Part shown: in pieces, positions 50,283 through 61,900 of the stretch
How positions within the stretch are numbered: position 1 is the first letter of the stretch
Layout: each line of letters starts with the position of its first letter
Assembly (NCBI GenBank): GCA_963682055.1
Contig: OY821740.1
Span: 36,166,795 to 36,230,794 of the forward strand
DNA from: Primula veris
Taxonomy: Eukaryota > Streptophyta > Magnoliopsida > Ericales > Primulaceae
Reading direction: 5' to 3'
Length of the DNA: 64,000 nucleotides
Program-made: the position numbers and the translations under genes
Notes under the pieces: generated by a model
What the model saw: only the letters and a program-made list of their open reading frames with translations
Databases searched by the model: none
Told to the model about the DNA's origin: nothing

Positions 50283-51700
50283 TATATGTTATGTCTATAT
50301 TTTATATAATATGGGAAAATTGGAACAATTGGATAAACGGTTATTATAAATGTAAAATAAATTACTAAACGATAAATATTTCATATGTGACGTCTATATT
50401 GATAATTGATAAATATCTCACATACAGTAGTACTTTTGATATGAAAACGTAGGCAATTTTGACCGAAACCCAAAACCAATCGTAAACCGATCGAAAACCG
50501 ATCTATAACCGGAATTAGTTATACACTGACATGAACCTGTTGGTTATGATTAGGGTTTGGTTTTTAAAATCATGACCGTGTACCCGAATCGAAAAACCGT
50601 AACCGCACAAAACCGTTAGACCCGAAAAACATATAATATAATAGTATATTAGTATTATATATAGAAGTATTATTAACAAATTAACAATATAATGTCCATA
50701 TCCATTCCATAAGATTTAGATATTAAAAAAACTGTAAAATTCTCATAAAGCAAATGCAAAAAAACAATAAAGTGTCCTTAAACATATTTTTAACTTAAAG
50801 TTCTAAGTTAAACATTTTGAAACATTAAAGAATGAATTTTTTAGAAAATCTTCTAAGTCGGTCAAAACCGACCGAACTGAAAACCGAAGACACGACCAAA
50901 TATATGTGTATGGTTCGATTATTCTATAAAAAAAAATCATTAAAAAAACCCATCAAACCCGACCGTTTTTTAAACCGAATAAAACCAAAACCGACCCGAC
51001 CACCACCCAACATTGTATTTTAACACAAACGGCTTATTAGTCCTCACAATTTAAACTATAACCGAAAAAGTCCTAATAACTGACAAATTTATTATGTAAG
51101 ATACCAAAACTAAGCGAATGATAATTGATGTGTGTGTCTAACATTTTTCAATCCAGTTTATGGTCCGAGAAACTCATTTGACCTTAGGTTGATAAGGTTA
51201 CATTTCCTACTATGACTATTTAATTCTTTTATTACTTTAAATTGTTTTTGAGCACTTAAGTTTATTAATTCCACGAAATAGCCTTTTTGATTTTTTACAC
51301 CGAAACTCAAATTGCTTAAAACCGGTCGTGATCTTGAGTAGGTGGGTGGTCAAAATTATCAGCAAAAACACTACTAAAAGTAAAATTAGTTGAAATATGT
51401 ATATCATTGAACTAATACAAGAAAACTGTAAAGTTCAAAAAATTACAGTTTTCCACGTAAGAAAAAGTGCAGTAAATATCAGTAACTGTGAATTAGGTTG
51501 CAATCAAAATATTACAACTCCCTTTTTTTTTCTCTCTCTCTCTATCTCTCGCCGTATTCGTTTCGCTCAATTAAGGTCAGTTTTTGTTTCTTTATTTATT
51601 TTAATCTCATTTATTTAACTATTTAGGTTTGTTATTGAACGCTTTCAATTGAAGTATTCGAAACAGCAGCTAGCTTTTTTAAATTTTAACCAAACTAAAT
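50283..51700. other. Intergenic DNA, with an ACCGA-rich stretch
   Basis: No gene is recognised. At about 50461-51011 the DNA is rich in ACCGA/AACCCGA motifs at both ends, like the hAT MITE at 60599-60816, but clear inverted ends and a target duplication are missing. Confidence 0.4.
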
Positions 51701-52765
51701 AACTCCTAGCTTTTAGCTTATAAGTTACAACCAAACAGACCCTTAGATGGTAGCTGTCGCTGGTTCTGTCAATGGGTCTCTCGGACCCTTATATATTTTG
51801 CGTCGAACGGGGATGCTGCCAGGTCTTTTAGTAGTAGAAAATAGTTAGTTTTCGTTATATTGCGTGCAAAGTTGCAAAAGAATGAAAAATATATAATTGG
51901 TTGTTAAGGATTTTTTTTAGGTTGGTGTACAATGACTTAATCGACCCTTGTAAGCGTTTCCTATATTTTAGTTGAGATAGAAAATAAGATGGGTGTGCAA
52001 GTGACTAAAACTTGGTTTGGTTGCTAATTAAGGGTTTTTTAGGGTGGGGCGCGAGATTGAAAAGAACTTTATAGGTTGGTGTACAATAACGAAAATCGAC
52101 CCTTGTAAGCTTTTCCTGAATTGTAGTTGAGATAGAAAATAAGATGGGTGCAAGTGACCAAAATAGGTTTGCCTTTCGTCGATGTAAATGTAAGCTTAAA
52201 ATTACACTTTTTAAGATCATTTATTTTTCAAGTTGCTGATAAGTTAGTTGTTTTGCATTTGATTGACCAGCATAAAAGTTATGTTTTTGTTTCTTGGCCT
52301 GAATAACCAAACTAAGGAAGTTGTAGCTTTTAGCTTATAAGTCATAACCAAACAGACCCTGAGATGGTAGCTATTGTTGGTTCCATCAATGGGTCTCTCG
52401 AGCTCATGTAATAATATTAAAGATTATATCTTTCATGTCGAACGGGGATGCTGACAGGTCATGTGTATTTGACCTCTTTTAGTAGTGGAAAAATAGTTAG
52501 TGTTCGTTATATTACGTGCCAAGTTGTAAAAGAAAAGAAAAAAGGATAGTTTGGTTGCTAAATAAGGATTTTTTTAGGTTGGTGTACAATAATGTAATCG
52601 ACCCTTGTAAGCGTTTCCCAAATTATAGTTAAGATAGAAAATAAGCTGGGTGCCCGAAACTGGTTTGGCTTTCGTTCATGTAAATGTAAGCTTATTTGTT
52701 TACACTCTTAAACTCATTTTTTCCCCAAGTTGCTGATTAGTTAGTTGTTTTGCATTTGATTGACC
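51700..52765. repeat. Segmental direct duplication upstream of the RRP15-like gene, ~610-bp period
   Basis: Two diverged copies begin near 51713 and 52329 (TTTTAGCTTATAAGT, ACCAAACAGACCCT, GATGGTAGCT) and share CAATGGGTCTCTCG, GTCGAACGGGGATGCTG, AATAGTTAGT and GGTTGGTGTACAATA. A short unit with ATCGACCCTTGTAAGC occurs three times (about 51939, 52094 and 52597). Confidence 0.8.
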
Positions 52766-53106
52766 AGCATAAAAGATATGTTATCGTTTCCTGGCCTGAT
52801 TAACATTGAAGTTTTTAAGCCGTTTAAATCAAGTTTTCCAAGTCATCATTTGGGTGAGTGTACTTGCTTAAGAACTGCAGTCAAACATGTCTGTAATAAA
52901 ACGTTACAACAATGTTTCAAACAACGTACTATTTTTATTCTTGTTATTTAAAAAGAGAAATACAATCCGTCTTTCTCAAAGCAATTATCTTTTCTTGTAT
53001 TGCTTGAAAAATTATTTTGGATAGCACCGTTTTCGTTGGCATTTAAGTTGGCAGAGTGGCTTTTGTTTTGTTATATATAAAATGGTATTATCTTGTTCCA
53101 GTCGAC

Positions 53107-55415
53107 ATGGCTGAAGCAATGCAGACAGAAATTGCGGAGAAAGACTCTAGAAAGAGGAGAATAGGACACAACAAAGGTGGTAAGGGGAAAAAGAAGCCGA
53201 AAACTTTTCAGGGTTCTGGTAAAAAAGCTAAAGTAGACCAGAGAATGCAAAAAGTATACCGTAAAAGGGCAAGAGACTATAATTCGGATGATGAAAGTGA
53301 GGAAGAATCCCTTGTATATAAGAAACATGAGCATCCACGCGAAACACAGGAGGTCTTTTATAATAAATCTTCGGATGAGGAAAAGGAGGAACATGAAACT
53401 GATGGTGAAAATAGTGATAAATCTGAAGACGAAGATGGTGATAATTCTGAAGATGAAGATGGTGAGCCTGGTGTTACGAAGTTCGCCGAAGGATGCAACG
53501 CTTTCAGAATGGCTTTTAATAAAATCACAAAAAAACATATTTCCGATAATGTACTGGTAAGTGAGCTGCTGATTTTTTGAGGTACTTTTTATAAATTGAT
53601 GAACTTGTATAACGTTTATGCTTTTACAGGGTCCTGTATTGTCAGATCACAAGAAGCTATTAGCTGAGAAACTTGCTGGCGAAGAAGCTGAAAGAAAAGT
53701 CAAGTCTTTGGCAAAGAGAGAAAAACATTTGGTATTTCTTTTTTTGTTTTGTTAAAATATTGTTTTCATCGTGCCCTTGTGATACTAGTGTTGTTTCCCA
53801 CCTGCGTATTTTCTTCTATTGCATATGAATTTATATTTCTTTGTTTTTCATCACCAAGATCACTGAGAAGGGGCATGTGCAACCTGCCAATTATTTGGAT
53901 TCGCATGAAAAGTTTCTTATAGGAGTTGCAACAAAAGGAGGTACGTTCTATTGCTTTCGTTAGAGGGATTTATATTCAGTGTTTTATGATGTGCCTATAA
54001 TTCAAAGGAAGCAGATTCGTAAAAACTAATGAAGTGTTTTCCCCTTGCATGGCTGGAGTTTCAGTGGTCAAGCTATTCAATGCTGTAAGTCTCTTGGCAT
54101 CATTCCTTTATGGTTTTGTTTTGTTAATTACACTTGTTATTACAATCTACTTATATGGTTGGGATTATCATAATAGGTCAACAAAGCTCAAAATGCTCAA
54201 AGAGGATTGAATCCTTTAAGGACTAAAGATGCTAAAGGTATCCAAATTGAACGAAAAATTAGATTTTATCGTCTTGTAATGTTATTGGTTTTGTACTCTA
54301 TTTTTTCAATCAATTAACTTTTGTTATAACGTGTCACTTCAGAACCAGTTTCCTTACTAGTAAATCTACCGTGGTGAGTTATTAACTTTGTTTCTGTCCG
54401 GAGAAGAATCTGCTTTTACAAACAATAAAAATGTGATAAGAATATCAATAACAGGGTGTGTATCTCAATAAATAAGAAGACCAAATCTGTAATGGGCAAC
54501 TTTAACATTTTTTGGCTGCAAACAAGGTAATCTTCAATCTGGATTTGGTTTTTTAAACCCTCTTACACCATGAATAGATGCTGCGATTTTAGTGTAAATG
54601 TTAGATGTTCAATTTCTAACTCACCATCGTCGTTTTGTTTATAATCTTTTATATAGTATGTGGTTTGATTTGGTTATTTATAATCCTTGCAATAAAAAAG
54701 AATTTCTTGAACTTCTCAGTTTTAAAGAAGAAGAGGAAAGATGCCTTCTTCTCAGAGCTGAAGGGATCATCACAAGCAGCTCAAACAGTAAACTTTAATT
54801 CCCTCCTCTCCCTCTCTCTCTCACACACACACGCACACAAGCAGCTCAAACAGTAAACTATGCTTACCATCTATGATTAAATGAGCACGGCCAGTCTCCA
54901 CTTTTTTAGTTTTTTATTACTGTCTTTGATGTTAACGGTGAGGGGGTTTTATGACTTTTAGGATCTAAGATCTTCTGGCGATGGAGATGGTGACGGTCCT
55001 TCATGGGCACCCTTGCGTGATACTTACATGCTTACAAATCACAAGCTGAAGAACTGGGATAAGATGGAGCAGGTATGAACTTACGTAACCACATCTCTAT
55101 TGATACTAATGCCTCATTTGGTTGCTATATTTTTAAAAAGGATCTGAAGAGGTTGCATCTTAACAAAGGAATTAAACTTAAAAAGGTGTTTGATGAAGAT
55201 TAAAAAATTTAGTTTTCAGTATTGGCAATAGTGAAATTATTAGATTTTAGCGTGAGTTGGGAAGTAAAGTAGACATTCATGAAAGAGGTACCAATTGAAA
55301 ACATACGCTCTCTCTCATTAACTTTTAATCGGATTTAAACTTTGTGTTTGATCAGGGCTCTGCAGTAGCGGATGAAGCCGGAGAGATGTCTGATAGTTCG
55401 TCCGATGAAGATTAG
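53107..55415 (+). CDS. RRP15: RRP15-like ribosome biogenesis protein
   Basis: Eight coding exons: 53107-53556, 53630-53731, 53859-53940, 54065-54084, 54177-54237, 54720-54787, 54962-55072 and 55356-55415. They total 954 nt, 317 residues. Rrp15 is a nucleolar factor needed for 27S pre-rRNA processing and large-subunit assembly. The N-terminal half is highly charged with Lys-rich (GGKGKKKPKTFQGSGKK) and Asp/Glu-rich runs. The Rrp15 domain spans about residues 125-260 (CNAFRMAFNKITKKHI, LGPVLSDHKKLLAEKLAGEE, KRKDAFFSELKG). The tail includes PSWAPLRDTYMLTNHKLKNW and an acidic SDSSSDED end. The start at 53107 is chosen because a good acceptor (TCTTGTTCCAG) lies just upstream. An in-frame ATG at 53056 would then be intronic. 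Exon 4 is only 20 nt. The donor of exon 6 is duplicated 64 bp downstream. Confidence 0.93.
54775..54855 (+). repeat. Duplicated splice-donor region after RRP15 exon 6
   Basis: AGCAGCTCAAACAGTAAACT occurs at the exon 6 donor and again about 64 bp downstream, separated by a CT/CA simple repeat. Both copies contain the same CAAACA|GTAAAC donor. Confidence 0.8.
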
Positions 55416-57810
55416 TCTGAAGTTACTTTGTTTCAAGCATTGTGGTTTTGTTGTTTGTTGACCAGGAGGTCACATCATTTATACCAATTTTGAGGGGTAT
55501 TTTTATTTCTCTAGAGTTGAACCTTTACATTAATTTTATTTTTCCGTGTAAAACAACCCTTATGATTATTTCTAGTGGATCTTCATCATTTAATTTTCAT
55601 GTTCTCGTTTTATCTAACAATTCTTTCCCACAGAAGCTAGTAGCATCCAAACTTAAGTCTTAAAAGTGGAGTAATACTTGATAGCTAATGAAACTTATGT
55701 CTTTTAACATGTTGTCAAAAAGGTAAAATACTCATAATGAAACTTTAGTACTACGCCATCAATAGAACTTTTCCCCTCCTGGCCCCTACCAACTCCATCA
55801 ATAGAAAGCTTGCTGTTGAACATCACGAAAAAAAAATAAGTTTTTCTGCAGATGGTGATATTTTCTCGTATTTTTACTCTTAAATCATGTGTATCCGCAT
55901 TCTACTACACCGTAATGGTATCACGGATATCAGCGGAACTTCATGTGCAATAATTCATAAAACAAATGAATTGTCTTATATATGACCACCTAGAAGAATC
56001 TTCATTTCAGGCCTTCATGGTTATCGAAGAACTAACTCGTCATACAGGGAAAAAAAAAATGCTATTACCCGGAGACGTAAACAGGCAAACTCGTGCATGA
56101 CAAATATCATTCACATTATCTACAGGCATATGTCCATTTGTGGTGCGTGTGGTGCTTTCCTTTGCGGCTCTTTCTTATTATGTTTATTTCGATTGATGCG
56201 CCTGGCAAAATTTTGGTGCTTGTGAGAGTTGAGATTTTTTATGTTTATACTTTACGTCTTTTTAGTGTAGATGTCTCGTCTAAATCGGATGAGTCAGTGG
56301 GTTTCTGGAGTCGATGGGCTTGAAAGCTCCCTTTATAGCTAGCTTTGTATTATTTTATTTTGTTCAACCACTTTGGAGTCTATTTGTACTTTCACTCGTT
56401 ATTGTTTAATAATTATGAACATGTTTATCAAAAAAAACAAAAATACTAGCATTTGTTCTGTATATATAATTAATTTTAAAACTTGTTTTCCAAACAAATA
56501 TAACAATTGTGCCCGACTGATAAATGACTGTAATATATCAACAATATTCTATGTAAACCCATTTTTTAGGTGAGAATTGCACGAACAAACTAGCGTCTAT
56601 CTAGCTTTGGTAAATTTAATGTCATTTCTCTCATCAACTTTAAGGTTGGTGATCAGTTTGTAGATTTTAATATCAACCTTGCAAAGTCACAATTTCAAAA
56701 CTCTCATTTTTTTCGTTTCTTTTACAGAAAGAGCTTGCTGGTCTATAAACAAATAATATAATATGAAAATATCACGTGTTCAAAAGAAGAGTTTATTTGT
56801 TTGTTTCAGTAGTATTAACTATCAACCCAAGACTTGTGAACAATACGATCTTTACGTGAATTAATGAAACTAAATAAAATATGAACACATTTGATTATAT
56901 ACTTATTTACTATTTTATTCATTGTTTGTTTTGTTAACAACTTCTCATTCACTCATCTGAAAATAGAGAATCATGAAAATGCCTCACAAATTATAAAATT
57001 GTCACTCTTGATTACAAAAAATAAAAAATAAAAAAAATAAAATTGCACTCAAAACACAAAATTGTATTTTCCTACTATCAGGCAAACGCATATTTCCTTC
57101 ACAACATTATGCCATATTGCTATCGTATTTTTCGTTAGCTTCAGTGTTTTATCTGAAACTTTTTGTGAATTCAACTTCATCTTCTCTCATTCTAATTTCT
57201 TATCGTGTATGAACCTTTAACCTACTAATTGAAAATTAGATATTTTAGCAAACTTTTAATAATATTGAGTTTTTTTTTTTTTTGAAAGGCTTATATAACT
57301 TGAGGTTTGAACAAACTTGATATACGTGGAAAGTTGTGGATAAAGTGGGACAAAACCAGTAAGGAAAATAAAGTGTCTGCAAAAGAAAAAGGATTTCCTT
57401 GACTTTGAGTGCAGAAAAAGGATAGAGTTAGAGCAAGCAACAGTAACATGTGATAAAATTACTGTTCCAGGTAAACGCATTTCCTTCATGTAAAAAATAA
57501 AATACAAAATTACAATGTCCCCCTTAAGTTTTCTATAATTACGATTATTAGACAAACCTTCTCGATCGTGGCATACAAGGTACTGTAATTGCGATTGTAG
57601 CATACAAGGTACTGTTATTGGGCTGCAAATAAACTGACATCCTTCGAAGAAACATATATACTTGTGTTCGTCTCATCAGTGGTTACTGACTCGGTCCATA
57701 TTTCTTTGTCGGTTTTGTATGAATGAACTAATTAAACATACAGATAATTTTATGGGTTTGTCTAGTAAACGAATTGACATGAAAAAAACTCCCTTGTCGT
57801 ATAAGCGACG
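55416..57810. other. Intergenic DNA
   Basis: The left part should include the RRP15 3' UTR. Short frames at 55442-55663, 56093-56323 and 57256-57603 have no recognisable content. Confidence 0.5.
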
Positions 57811-58196
57811 TTCTTTTGTATATTTTAACATCTAAAATCATATAAATTCAAAAAAATACAATTTCTCAAGAGCAAAGTTGTTAAATGTGCCGAGTTAATC
57901 AGGGCCGGCCCGCTACTTTGAGTTGTTGAGGCTAAAAAAAAATTAGTTACCCCAAATTTTGTTTTTTTATATTAAAAAAATAAATTGGACGGTAAAGGGA
58001 TTCTTCTTTTGTATATTTTAACATCTAAAATCATATAAATTCAAAAAAATACAATTTCTCAAGAGCAAAGTTGTTAAATGTGCCGAGTTAATCAGGGCCG
58101 GCCCGCTACTTTGAGTTGTTGAGGCTAAAAAAAAATTAGTTACCCCAAATTTTGTTTTTTTATATTAAAAAAATAAATTGGACGGTAAAGGGATTC
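57811..58196. repeat. Perfect 193-bp tandem duplication
   Basis: 57811-58003 is repeated without any difference I could see at 58004-58196. Each copy contains CAGGGCCGGCCCGCTACTTT. Perfect identity means a recent event or an assembly artefact. Confidence 0.9.
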
Positions 58197-58408
58197 GAAC
58201 CATTGACCATTAAGTAAAAAGTCACTTTAGTTTGTATCAATAACCACCTCATCACAAATATCTATAACAATGTTAATTGAATTAATAATTAATATTATAG
58301 AAATTAGTTACTCGGGCTGTAATGTTGTCATTAAATTTTTTTTAAAAAAATTGGAGCTTCATTACCCGATGCTCCAGCCTTACTGTACTGCCTGACGGAC
58401 CGCCCCTG
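58093..58408. mobile_element. hAT-like element fragment
   Basis: The left end CAGGGCCGGCCC (58093) and right end GGACCGCCCCTG (to 58408) form imperfect inverted ends of a common plant hAT type. The flanking 8-mers do not match, and the left part is duplicated, so the original boundaries are disturbed. Confidence 0.5.
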
Positions 58409-58842
58409 GATGAAACCTTAGAATGAAATCAATAAAAACTTAGTCATTTCGACTAAATTTGCAACGAAGACGAACTTTAAGTGGGTTTTCTCCCCTTTTT
58501 TATATAATTTTATGGCAATACTTATATAAATTTTTATCACTAATCCTACAAATTTCGAGAAATACTAATTGATAGCAATAGCAACTGATAAAGTCAGGGT
58601 TCATATATGATAGGTGCCAAATTTACACAAAAAAAACAATATTATTAGTGAATTCTTTTTTATGGTGGCATCAAATCATTATTTCTCAACAAATTAAAGT
58701 TAGCATACGTTATAAAATAAAATAACATACACGATCCTCCGTGTTTTGTCGTACTCCAAAAGCCCCCCGTTTCGTCAATTCCACATAACAATAAAGATAA
58801 AATTTCACATCGAGATTTACACACACATTACATACATACAAG

Positions 58843-58873
<31 letters not shown>

Positions 58874-58922
58874 TCCGTTAATTCCGTTACAGAGAGAGAG
58901 AGAGAGAGAGAAAAAAAGAGAG
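58409..58922. other. Promoter and 5' leader of the SWIB gene
   Basis: GA-rich tracts (58842-58873 and 58891-58921) run up to the start codon and look like the 5' UTR. An upstream ATG at 58746 is in frame, but the extra peptide is mostly repeat-coded (GA-tract) sequence and is probably not made. Confidence 0.5.
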
Positions 58923-61900
58923 ATGGTAACGGACCAGGAAATAGCACGTGGAGTGGAAACGGTGCTCCGTCAATCAGATCCTAACGGCGTAACAACCCTT
59001 AACGGCGTCGTACAACAACTCGAGGTTCAGTTAGGTCAAGACCTGACCCATAAAGCCGGGTTTATTAGGGAACACATTTCCTTGCTTCTCCGTTCTAATC
59101 CTCCACCTTTGCATAAAGATCATTTTACTCCCCATAATCTCCCTCAATTCACACATTTCCCCCAATTCCCACACAATCAACCCTCCCATTTTCAACACCA
59201 GTTTCAACACCATCACCAGCTCCAGCAGCAACAGCACCAGATGATGTTCCGTCAGCATCCCGTGCAGCCTACTCAGGTCCCGGTTCCTCCTCCCCTGCAG
59301 ATCCATAAACGCGAAACTAATTCCGCCAAAGCCAAGGAGAGGTTTGTTTTCTTTTTCTTTTTTGCTATTTGTTTTTATTTTCTTTTCTTAGTACGCATTT
59401 TAGCCTTGACTGGGGGTTGGGGAAATTTCACCCAATTATCGATTCGAAGTGAGTAGGGTTTGTTGATTTTTTGGGGGTAATTTGTCATCATTTTCCCCCC
59501 CCCCCCCAATGTATTTTTCACCCATTATAGACCTATTAGGCATTGATTTAAGGGTTAGTGATTTTTTTCCCAATTTATCAATTGGAAGTGATTTTTTCAC
59601 TCAGTTACCAATTAATTGGATATATGAGGATTAAGGAGTGTTTAAAAGACATTATAGGTTTGTGTTTTTACTATTAAATTTGTTTTTTTTTTCAGAGTAC
59701 CCATTTTGACCCAATTTGGTAATTATTTGGGTTTGGGGAATTTTAATCCAATTGGTAGTGATTAGGGTTTTTGGTATTTTTCACCAATTAGCTAGTTGAA
59801 ATGAATCGGGGATGTTTTTTTCCCCAGGTATAAAAGTGGGGGTGGTTAGTTTGGCAATTTCTTGGTCATTTATCGATTGGAAGTAATTTGGTGCTGCTAA
59901 TTTGTTCCAAATTAGCTATTGAAATTGATTAGCTTTGGTAGTTTTCCACCTGTTATGAATTAAAATGATAATAGTTTTGGTACTTTTCCCTCCAAATATT
60001 AATTGGAAGTAATTTGGCACCACTAATTCATGCTCAAATATATATTGGAGGTGATAAGGTTTGGTATTTTTTCACCGTTTATGAATTGAAGTGATCACTG
60101 GTTGGTAATTTTTTGTCCATTAGTAATTAGAGAGGGTCGGTGTGGTAATTTTTCAAATTATCAATTGAAAATGTTTGTGGTTTGCTACATGATTTCCGAT
60201 TATCAATTGAAAGTCATTTTTGTTTGAATTTTTTTGGCGAATTATCAATTGGAATCGGTCGGTATTTTTTTATCTTCAGAATAGCTATTTGAAGTGAGTT
60301 CATCATAGTCAGTGCTCTCCAAATTATTAAACTTTGGGAGTGATTCAAGTTCAGTATTTTTCCAGTTAAATATCAATTGGGAGTGATTATGCTTTGCATA
60401 TCTTTAACAAACTATTTATTTAAAGTGATTGGAGTGATAACTGTTTCTCCACCTACCATTTGGAAGAGAATAGGATTTCTTATAATCTATATGTATTTAA
60501 GGCTTTGGTAAGTTCTCTCTGATTTGCTATGGGAAGTGTTTAAAGGGTAATGCTCCCAACTCTGAGAGGATAACCGAGCCCCTCTGAGTTGATTAAACTA
60601 GGGCGGGGCGAAAAACCGGAAAAACTGAACCGGAACGATAACCGAACCGAAAAACCAAAAAATTTCGGGCCGGTTTCTGTTTTTAATAAAACTGAACCGA
60701 AAAAGACCGAAAAAAACCCCGAAACTGGACCGAAAAAAACCGGTCCGGTTCGGTCCAAAAAATAAAAAGACCGAAACCGAAAAAAACCGAACCGAACCGG
60801 ACCGAACCCAGCCCTAGATTAAAGTGGTATTGGTGATATCATTGGATAGCGATATTCAATTTGAACCTCTTGGATGATTAAATCAATTTGAAGGAAATTG
60901 ATATTATAATTGAGCTCCTGGATGATTTAAAATTATTTATATACTAAGTGAGCTACGCTTTAAGATTTTATTGGATAAAACTAAATATAAATATTTGTTG
61001 GATGCTATTACACAGGGTTGGAGAGCTAACATTGAAAAAAGTTAGAATTCTAACAACTCCTTATGACCACTGAATTGTCTTATTTTACCCAGTGGTTGGC
61101 CCAACACATCTAGAGAGGCAGGCAATGAGCACTAGTGTATGTCTGGATTAAACCACTATGAAATGAACCAAGATGAAAAATAGCTTTTGGGCATTTTGAC
61201 CAAGTTTACAACCAGCTACCATATGATTGAAGTTATTATTATACCTCACACTTACGTCCCTTTCTGTTATAACTAATCACATTCTACATATGAGACATCA
61301 CTGATATCTCTCCCCAAGATCAGTCGTATATAATCCTTGCGTTAGCATCACCTCATTTACAGAGTGTTTTCAGCTTTTATTCTCAACTTTAGTCTACTGT
61401 AGTTAAACAATTTTTTTTTGTTAAAATGGAAGGAATATGCTTTAGTTATGAAAACTGTGCATTAAAATTGTAAATATCAGTGGATTGGAAATAAAGAGGG
61501 GTCTTTTTTTTTTCTATAACTTGCCCCGAAAGTAAGTTAAAACCCACCATAATGATTACTCTATTTCCATGTTGAGCATAAATCTGTATTAAAAAAATTC
61601 TTTACGGTGTAGATTTGACATTTCGTTGGGTTGATATGTATTACAGTGCTCCTGCGGGGACCAAAAGGAAAGGTGGAGCAGGAGGACTAAACAAGGTATG
61701 CGGCGTTTCACCAGAGCTTCAAGCTATCGTCGGAGAGCCAAAATTGTCAAGAACCGAGGTTCTGAATTTAAGACCCATTTCTTGATTCACTATGGTGTGT
61801 TATGAATACTTACTTCTTATATCTTGTTAAGTAATGATCGCATGGACGTAGTTTCGTAATTGCAGTTGGAAAATTGAATTTTTTTGTCAGCTAATCATAT

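Noticed and set aside
53071..53538. 155-codon minus-strand frame opposite RRP15 exon 1
   Set aside because: It is a shadow of the charged, low-complexity coding strand; the sense strand has a clear homologue and splice sites.
58746..58922. Upstream in-frame ATG extending the SWIB protein
   Set aside because: The added peptide is mostly GA-tract Glu/Arg repeat, and the conserved N-terminus begins at the 58923 ATG.
61647..61758. Internal GTATGC in SWIB exon 2 as a splice donor
   Set aside because: Splicing there would remove the conserved CGVSPELQAIVGEP segment of the SWIB domain; the donor at 61759 keeps the phase.
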